Shown here: in pieces, positions 58,911-64,000 of the stretch
How the letters are laid out: each line of letters opens with the position of its first letter
Numbering within the stretch: position 1 is the first letter of the stretch
Source: Ditibartonella choladocola
Lineage (GTDB): Bacteria; Pseudomonadota; Alphaproteobacteria; Rhizobiales; Rhizobiaceae
Length of the DNA: 64,000 nt
Direction of reading: 5' to 3'
Assembly (NCBI RefSeq): GCF_002007565.1
Contig: NZ_CP015625.1
Span: forward strand, 310,001 to 374,000
The notes under the pieces: model-generated
Databases searched by the model: none
Told to the model about the DNA's origin: nothing
The model's input: the letters and a program-made list of their open reading frames with translations, nothing else
Translations under genes and position numbers: made by a program

Positions 58911-58927
58911 TCGTCAGAAACTGTAAC
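58911..58927 (+). promoter_or_regulatory. Possible degenerate Pho box upstream of pstS
   Basis: TCGTCAG followed by AAA and CTGTAAC resembles two half sites of the PhoB consensus CTGTCAT-N4-CTGTCAT, but with a 10-bp rather than 11-bp spacing and several mismatches. It lies about 65 bases before pstS, in the right place for PhoB control, which is usual for this operon. The match is weak. Confidence 0.25.
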
Positions 58928-58989
58928 AAGCATTATGAGAGAAATAACAATCCATTGTTAGTCTTGTTAAAAAAAGCTGCCGGTAGTCC

Positions 58990-60051
58990 ATGGGTGCGTG
59001 GATGAGCAGATTGCTTCCAACAGTTGCGGGCCTGATACTGGTTACCGCCTGTTCTTGCAGCACCGCTAATGCGCGCGATTATATTCAAGTGTCCGGCTCA
59101 TCGACAGTTTTGCCCTATGCCAAAATAGTTGCAGAAACATTCGGTGAAATTTTTACCAATTATCGTACACCTGTTATAGAATCAGGTGGTTCGGGTGCGG
59201 GAATCAAAGAATTTTGCCGCGGTATCAGTGAAAATACCATAGATATTGCCAATGCTTCCCGACCGATGAAAAAAACCGAATTGAAAGCCTGTTTTGACGC
59301 CGGTGTCACGGAAGTCGAAGAAGTTCGCATCGGCTATGACGGGATTGTTTTTGCAAGCGATATTCACGGGCCAAATCTCGATTTGACGCCTGTCGATATT
59401 TATAAGGCATTGGCATCAAAAATCGTTGTTGACGGGAAGCTTGTTGAAAATAAACATAAAAAATGGAGCGAGATTGACCCGAAATTGCCCGACTGGGAGA
59501 TCAACGCATATATCCCCGGCGAAAAACATGGAACAAGAGAAGTTTTCGAGGAAAAATTGATGACTGAAGGCTGCAAACAAAGTGGTGCGGCCGAAAGCAT
59601 GAAAACTCTTTCGATGGATGACAAGGCAGTTACCGCCGCTTGTATAAGCATTCGCAAGGATGGAAGGGCTATCGATATTGATGGCGATTATTCGGAAACC
59701 CTTGCCCGTGTTATGTCGAATAAAACAGGGATCGGGGTTTTCGGGCTGGCATTTTATGAAAATAATGCTGACAAGCTGAAAGTTGCGACCGTTAATGGTG
59801 TTACCCCCAATGTTGACACGATTTCGAGTGGAAAGTATCTGGTTTCCCGTCCGCTGTTTTTCTATGTCAAGAAAGCCCATTTGGGGGTCATTCCGGGTAT
59901 GAGAGACTATGTCGAATTTTTCTTGTCTGACCAGATGATCGGGCCGGATGGTCCGCTTGCAGATTATGGCCTTATTCCCGCGCCTGATAGCGAACGGGAA
60001 GCGCAAAGGGCCGCATTCGAGAGTGGAACTGTCATGTCAATTGATAAATGA
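58990..60051 (+). CDS. pstS: Phosphate ABC transporter substrate-binding protein PstS
   Basis: PstS captures phosphate in the periplasm and delivers it to PstCA. The N-terminal helix ends in LVTACSCSTANA, which could be a lipobox (VTAC) or a signal-peptidase I site before Arg. The mature protein begins YIQVSGSSTVLPYAK, with the phosphate-binding Ser-rich loops GSSTV and SGGSGAGIKEFCRG, and PGEKHGTREVF as a further binding segment. It is of the SphX-like type. ATG 58990 or ATG 59002 could be the start; neither has a strong ribosome binding site. A hairpin separates it from pstC. Confidence 0.93.
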   Translation: MGAWMSRLLPTVAGLILVTACSCSTANARDYIQVSGSSTVLPYAKIVAETFGEIFTNYRTPVIESGGSGAGIKEFCRGISENTIDIANASRPMKKTELKACFDAGVTEVEEVRIGYDGIVFASDIHGPNLDLTPVDIYKALASKIVVDGKLVENKHKKWSEIDPKLPDWEINAYIPGEKHGTREVFEEKLMTEGCKQSGAAESMKTLSMDDKAVTAACISIRKDGRAIDIDGDYSETLARVMSNKTGIGVFGLAFYENNADKLKVATVNGVTPNVDTISSGKYLVSRPLFFYVKKAHLGVIPGMRDYVEFFLSDQMIGPDGPLADYGLIPAPDSEREAQRAAFESGTVMSIDK

Positions 60052-60059
60052 AGTGAGCA

Positions 60060-60086
60060 AACGCGGGAAATTCCCGCGTTATTTTT
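60060..60086 (+). terminator. Terminator-like stem between pstS and pstC
   Basis: AACGCGGG / CCCGCGTT is a perfect 8-bp stem with a 5-base loop, followed by ATTTTT, placed 8 bases after the pstS stop and 21 before pstC. It may be a partial terminator or mRNA-stabilising stem that lets more PstS be made than the membrane parts. Confidence 0.8.
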
Positions 60087-60107
60087 GAAATAAAACCGGA
60101 AAATGGA

Positions 60108-61592
60108 ATGTCCATATCACTATTAATCTTGGTTATTTTTGCTCTTGGCATAGCCGGGTTTGTCATTTCGGGAAAGCGTGCCGCTTCAATCGAGAAACAA
60201 GGCAAAAAATTGCATTCGCGGCCATATTATTTTGGCTGGTGGACATTTTTGTTGACCGTCGTTCCTGCTTTTCTCGTTCTTATATTGTGGGAATTGGGAA
60301 GTGCTGTCTATCTTGAAGAACGTGCTTCGACCGGATTGACCGAAATTATAAAAAGCGGAGAGACGTTAAATCACAGTTTGGCATTAAGCACGGTTGACAG
60401 CCTTACCCGCGCTTTTTCAGCCGCCAAAACCGACATTGCAGATCTTGATCTTAATCATCCGGCATCCCCGCTCACTTATAAGACAATAAGCGATGATATG
60501 GCAAAGAAAGGCATCATGCTGCCAAGTGAAGGAGCAGATAGCCTTATTCCGGTTGCCATAGAATGGTATAAAGGGGCGACGAAATCCCATTTCTATTGTT
60601 TGATTGTCACATTGGTTATTGCAATCGTCGGCCTGTTTTGCGGGATTTTTGGTGTGGGCGAGAAAAAACGCGCCCGCAACAAAGTCGAGAAGATGGTGTT
60701 TGCCGGTCTCGTTATTGCCTCTATCGTGGCTATTCTTGCAACCATTGGCATTTTCTTTTCGATGCTGTTCCAAACGATCAGTTTTTTCAAAGTTGTGCCG
60801 TTGTCGAATTTCTTTTTCGGTACTGTTTGGGATCCGCGTTTCAGCGCAAGCGGTTCGGCCGGTGCTGTCGGGCAATTCGGTTTGCTGCCGCTTCTGGCCG
60901 GTACACTTTATATCGCATTGGTTTCAATGATTTTTGCGGTTCCTGTCGGGCTTTTTGCGGCAATATACATGTCGGAATATGCGTCCCGCCGTGTACGTGC
61001 AATTATCAAACCGTTATTGGAGGTTCTCGCCGGTATTCCGACAATTGTTTACGGGTTTTTCGCTCTGGTTACTGTCGGGCCGTTTTTACGTGATCTTTCA
61101 ATTGCTATTGCCGGCGGACAAGGTTTCATTATGTCGCAAAGCATTTTGACTGCCGGTCTTGTCATGGGAATTATGTTGATACCTTTTGTATCCTCGCTTT
61201 CCGACGATATTATATCGGCAGTACCGCAGGCTTTGCGTGATGGTTCATACGGGCTTGGAGCCACACAGTCTGAAACCATTAAAAAGGTTGTTCTTCCGGC
61301 AGCATTGCCGGGGATTGTGGGTGCAGTGTTGCTGACCGCGTCACGGGCTATCGGCGAGACGATGATTGTGGTTCTTGCAGCCGGTGTTGCTGCAAATCTG
61401 ACCCTTAATCCGTTCGAGGCCATGACAACGATGACAGTAAAAATCGTCAATCAGCTCACCGGCGACCTTGAATTCAATTCGCCGCAGACATTGGTTGCAT
61501 TTGCCCTCGGTATGACACTCTTTGTACTGACACTGTTGATGAATGTTTTTGCGCTTTATATTGTGCGTAAATATAGGGAACAATATGAATGA
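60108..61592 (+). CDS. pstC: Phosphate ABC transporter permease PstC
   Basis: PstC is one of two inner-membrane permeases of the phosphate importer. The protein of 494 residues is longer than E. coli PstC (about 320) because of an N-terminal extension (residues 1-200) with extra helices and a periplasmic part, common in alphaproteobacteria. The core has SNFFFGTVWDPRFSASG, the six-helix domain from about 215, and the coupling segment ALRDGSYGLGATQSETIKKVVLPAALPGI. The stop overlaps the pstA start by four bases. Confidence 0.95.
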   Translation: MSISLLILVIFALGIAGFVISGKRAASIEKQGKKLHSRPYYFGWWTFLLTVVPAFLVLILWELGSAVYLEERASTGLTEIIKSGETLNHSLALSTVDSLTRAFSAAKTDIADLDLNHPASPLTYKTISDDMAKKGIMLPSEGADSLIPVAIEWYKGATKSHFYCLIVTLVIAIVGLFCGIFGVGEKKRARNKVEKMVFAGLVIASIVAILATIGIFFSMLFQTISFFKVVPLSNFFFGTVWDPRFSASGSAGAVGQFGLLPLLAGTLYIALVSMIFAVPVGLFAAIYMSEYASRRVRAIIKPLLEVLAGIPTIVYGFFALVTVGPFLRDLSIAIAGGQGFIMSQSILTAGLVMGIMLIPFVSSLSDDIISAVPQALRDGSYGLGATQSETIKKVVLPAALPGIVGAVLLTASRAIGETMIVVLAAGVAANLTLNPFEAMTTMTVKIVNQLTGDLEFNSPQTLVAFALGMTLFVLTLLMNVFALYIVRKYREQYE

Positions 61593-62881
61593 GTAACGTT
61601 GTTCAAACGCCAAGACGCGACATCGGTTTAAAGCGCCGTTATCGGGCGGAACGGCGTTTCCGCGCCTATGGGCTTTTAGCAATCGGGGTCGGGCTTTTAT
61701 TCCTCGTTATTCTTTTATGGTCGATTATCGCTCAAGGTTTGAGTGCCTTTCAGCAGACAACGATGACCTTGCCGGTCTATTTCGATGAACACATTATTGA
61801 CCCGAAAGGCGAGCGGCTCACAAATCCCAAAGTTCTCATTACCGCAAATTATCCGCTTCTTGTGCGCAATACTCTGGCAGACAAGCTCGGCGTCGACAAG
61901 AATAACCATGGCGCAATGCGTGAACTCAACCGTATGATCTCAGGTGGTGTGCGTGTTGAAATACGTAAGCTTCTTGTCGAACATCCCGATTATATCGGCC
62001 AAACCCGCACTATTGATGTGTTAGCCGCCGCCGATATAGATTCAGCATTCAAAGGACAAATCGACCTTTCTGTTCCCGAACAAAATCGTAAAGTTACCGA
62101 TCGCCAGATCGGGTGGATGGAAAAACTCGCTTCCGATGGCACGCTCCATAAAGCTTTCAATAAAGGGCTTTTTACATTCGGGGCTTCGAGCCGTCCGGAA
62201 ACGTCAGGGCTTGGCGTTGCCATTATCGGTTCGGCTTATATGATGGCAATCGTATTGATATTGTCTTTGCCAATCGGGGTCGCAACTGCGATTTATCTTG
62301 AAGAATTTGCCCGCCGCAGCAGGTTCAATGATATCATAGAGGTCAACATCAATAATCTTGCGGCCGTGCCGTCTATTGTTTTTGGCTTGTTGGGGCTTTC
62401 CATTTTTATCAATTTCCTGCATCTGCCGCGCGCCTCGTCAATTGTCGGCGGGCTGGTATTAACGCTCATGACGCTGCCAACCATCATTATTGCAACGCGT
62501 GCTGCTTTGCGGGCGGTTCCGCCTTCAATCCGTGATGCAGCGTTGGGACTTGGAGCATCAAAAACGCAAACCGTTTTTGGTCATGTTTTGCCGCTTGCTT
62601 TGCCTGGAATTCTTACCGGTACAATTCTCGGTCTTGCAAGGGCTTTGGGAGAAACAGCGCCACTTTTGCTGATCGGCATGGTTGCCTTTGTTGCAAATTA
62701 TCCGGCAACCCCGATGGAACCTGCAACAGCCTTGCCGGTACAAATTTACATGTGGGCAAATGAACCGGAACGTGCCTTTAATGAACGCACATTCGGAGCG
62801 ATCATTATTTTGATGGCGTTTCTCGCTATCATGAATATAGCCGCAGTATTGCTGCGCCGTAAGTTCGAGCGGCGCTGGTAG
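61589..62881 (+). CDS. pstA: Phosphate ABC transporter permease PstA
   Basis: PstA is the second permease, 430 residues, again longer than the E. coli form because of a periplasmic insertion (about residues 60-205) between the first helix and the core. The core contains GVATAIYLEEFARRSRFNDIIEVNINNLAAVPSIVFGLLGL and the coupling loop SIRDAALGLGASKTQTVFGHVLPLALPGI, typical of PstA. It overlaps pstC by four bases, and pstB follows after 68 bp. Confidence 0.95.
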   Translation: MSNVVQTPRRDIGLKRRYRAERRFRAYGLLAIGVGLLFLVILLWSIIAQGLSAFQQTTMTLPVYFDEHIIDPKGERLTNPKVLITANYPLLVRNTLADKLGVDKNNHGAMRELNRMISGGVRVEIRKLLVEHPDYIGQTRTIDVLAAADIDSAFKGQIDLSVPEQNRKVTDRQIGWMEKLASDGTLHKAFNKGLFTFGASSRPETSGLGVAIIGSAYMMAIVLILSLPIGVATAIYLEEFARRSRFNDIIEVNINNLAAVPSIVFGLLGLSIFINFLHLPRASSIVGGLVLTLMTLPTIIIATRAALRAVPPSIRDAALGLGASKTQTVFGHVLPLALPGILTGTILGLARALGETAPLLLIGMVAFVANYPATPMEPATALPVQIYMWANEPERAFNERTFGAIIILMAFLAIMNIAAVLLRRKFERRW

Positions 62882-62949
62882 AATAAAAGTTGAACATATT
62901 GATTTAGCGAGCCTGTTCTGGCTCAAGACGAAATAGGATTAGGTCGATA

Positions 62950-63708
62950 ATGAAAATCAAGATGCGTGGTCAGGATGTCAAAGTGTTTTATGGCACCAAA
63001 GAAGCTTTGCATGGTGTCAGCCTTGATATTCCTGAACATCAGGTTATGGCACTGATTGGCCCGTCCGGTTGCGGGAAGTCAACGTTTCTGCGCTGTCTCA
63101 ATCGTATGAACGATACAATTGACGGGGCAAAAGTCACCGGCCTTATCACTCTTGACGGGCAGGATATTTATGATCCCGACATTGACGTTGTCGAATTGCG
63201 CGCCCGTGTCGGCATGGTCTTTCAAAAGCCCAATCCTTTTCCGAAGTCCATATACGAGAATGTCGCCTATGGGCCGCGTATTCATGGACTTGCCAAATCA
63301 CGCAAGGAACTTGATACGATTGTTGAACAAAGCCTTGTCAAGGCCGGTTTGTTCGATGAGGTCAAAGACCGTTTGAACGATGCCGGAACCGGTCTTTCAG
63401 GTGGCCAACAGCAACGCTTGTGCATTGCACGCGCCATTGCGGTCAGTCCGGAAGTTATCTTGATGGATGAACCCTGTTCCGCACTCGACCCGATTGCGAC
63501 GGCGCGCATTGAAGAATTGATTGATGATTTGCGCGAGAATTTTACAATTGTTATCGTCACCCATTCAATGCAGCAGGCTGCACGCGTTTCGCAATATACG
63601 GCGATGTTCCATCTGGGAGATCTCGTTGAAGTGGGCGAAACCGAGATGATGTTCACATCGCCAAAAGAGCAACGTACACAAGATTATATTACCGGTCGTT
63701 TCGGTTAA
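62950..63708 (+). CDS. pstB: Phosphate ABC transporter ATP-binding protein PstB
   Basis: PstB is the ATPase of the phosphate importer. Walker A is GPSGCGKST (about 37-45), the signature is [14 protein letters not shown], and Walker B is [16 protein letters not shown]. The segment [27 protein letters not shown] is diagnostic of PstB. The length of 252 residues is normal. phoU starts 17 bases after the stop. Confidence 0.97.
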   Translation: MKIKMRGQDVKVFYGTKEALHGVSLDIPEHQVMALIGPSGCGKSTFLRCLNRMNDTIDGAKVTGLITLDGQDIYDPDIDVVELRARVGMVFQKPNPFPKSIYENVAYGPRIHGLAKSRKELDTIVEQSLVKAGLFDEVKDRLNDAGTGLSGGQQQRLCIARAIAVSPEVILMDEPCSALDPIATARIEELIDDLRENFTIVIVTHSMQQAARVSQYTAMFHLGDLVEVGETEMMFTSPKEQRTQDYITGRFG

Positions 63709-63725
63709 ATTCAGGGAGCACGCTT

Positions 63726-64000
63726 ATGCCGATAAATCATACCGTCCGTTCATTCGATGAGGAATTGGGCTACCTTGAAGCAAAAATTGCGAAAATGGGA
63801 ACTTTCGCCAGCGAGATGATCGAAGAAGCAGTCAATGCTGTCGTGAATAATGATCTGAACTTGGCTAAAAAGGTCATTTCCGATGATATGTTTCTTGATG
63901 AAACCGAACGCGAAATCGACGAAAAGTCGGTGGCGATTATTGCAAAACGCCAGCCAATGGCGGTGGATTTGCGTGAAATTATCGGTGCTATGCGCATTGC
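63726..64000 (+). CDS. phoU: Phosphate transport system regulator PhoU (partial, cut by window end)
   Basis: Only the first 91 codons are in the window. PhoU links the Pst transporter to the PhoR sensor kinase and prevents Pho expression when phosphate is plentiful. The N-terminus INHTVRSFDEELGYLEAKIAKMGTFASEMIEEAVNAVV and the metal-binding motif in FLDETEREIDEKSVAIIAKRQPMAVDLREI are typical of the first three-helix bundle. A ribosome binding site (AGGGAG) precedes the ATG. The remainder lies beyond the edge. Confidence 0.93.
   Translation, partial: MPINHTVRSFDEELGYLEAKIAKMGTFASEMIEEAVNAVVNNDLNLAKKVISDDMFLDETEREIDEKSVAIIAKRQPMAVDLREIIGAMRI

Noticed and set aside
1..64000. A defence island, prophage, CRISPR array or other novel multigene system
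   Set aside because: Gene order is the conserved core order of Hyphomicrobiales throughout, with no integrase, transposase, cas gene or cluster of unknown genes.

Overview
The window is a conserved chromosomal stretch from an alphaproteobacterium of the Hyphomicrobiales (Rhizobiales), close to the Brucella/Bartonella group. The evidence is gene order (dnaA-dnaN-recF; miaB-phoH-ybeY-corC-lnt-metK-trmB; rimP-nusA-ylxR-infB-rbfA-truB-rpsO-pnp; fabI-fabB-fabA divergent from irr; dnaX-ybaB-recR), a Brucella-like Dps, and a heme-type Irr regulator. The moderate GC content (mid-40s % by eye) and AT-rich spacers would suit a host-associated Bartonella-like lineage. This placement is inferred from memory of these families, not from a search.

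Layout. 0.4-5 kb: replication initiation and repair (dnaA, dnaN, recF) plus aroQ. 5.3-9.5 kb: the cyoABCD quinol oxidase operon with a clear terminator, then a spacer with two different tandem repeats and dps on the minus strand. 11.4-12.5 kb: tsaB-rimI. 12.8-18.7 kb: miaB, phoH, ybeY, corC (with an apparent frameshift) and lnt. 18.8-21.6 kb: an XRE regulator, metK and trmB. 21.7-29 kb: the rimP-nusA-ylxR-infB-rbfA-truB translation/transcription operon behind a terminator-like leader hairpin. 29.6-31.2 kb: an MFS exporter. 31.7-34.5 kb: rpsO and pnp, with a long leader hairpin before pnp. 34.9-39.9 kb: an RsmC-like methyltransferase, the unsaturated fatty acid genes fabA-fabB-fabI, and divergent irr. 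40.2-45.8 kb (minus): dnaX, ybaB, recR, a lytic transglycosylase and a CDF transporter. 46.0 kb: the small SRP RNA. 46.2-49.5 kb: a HIT protein, nudC, pheA and kdsB. 49.6-56.1 kb: a membrane-anchored cytochrome c and the yejABEF peptide importer. 56.7-58.9 kb: a small hypothetical gene, moeB/thiF-like and gshB. 59-64 kb: pstSCAB and the start of phoU, cut by the window edge.

Almost every gene belongs to a recognised family. I found no defence island, prophage, CRISPR array, tRNA, insertion sequence or obviously novel multigene system. The unusual content lies in the non-coding DNA. At least six intergenic spacers carry short tandem repeats, each with its own unit (10, 14, 15-16, 16, 17 and about 25 bp), mostly just after the 3' end of a gene; a seventh spacer (before miaB) may hold a decayed array. 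One array consists of repeated terminator-like hairpins and another is phased at exactly 10 bp. Other points are an apparent -1 frameshift at a seven-A run near the corC start, a perfect 20-bp palindrome between irr and fabA, a 12-bp-stem inverted repeat between infB and rbfA, a roughly 50-residue insertion in RecF, a charged tail on PNPase, and a terminator-like stem between pstS and pstC.
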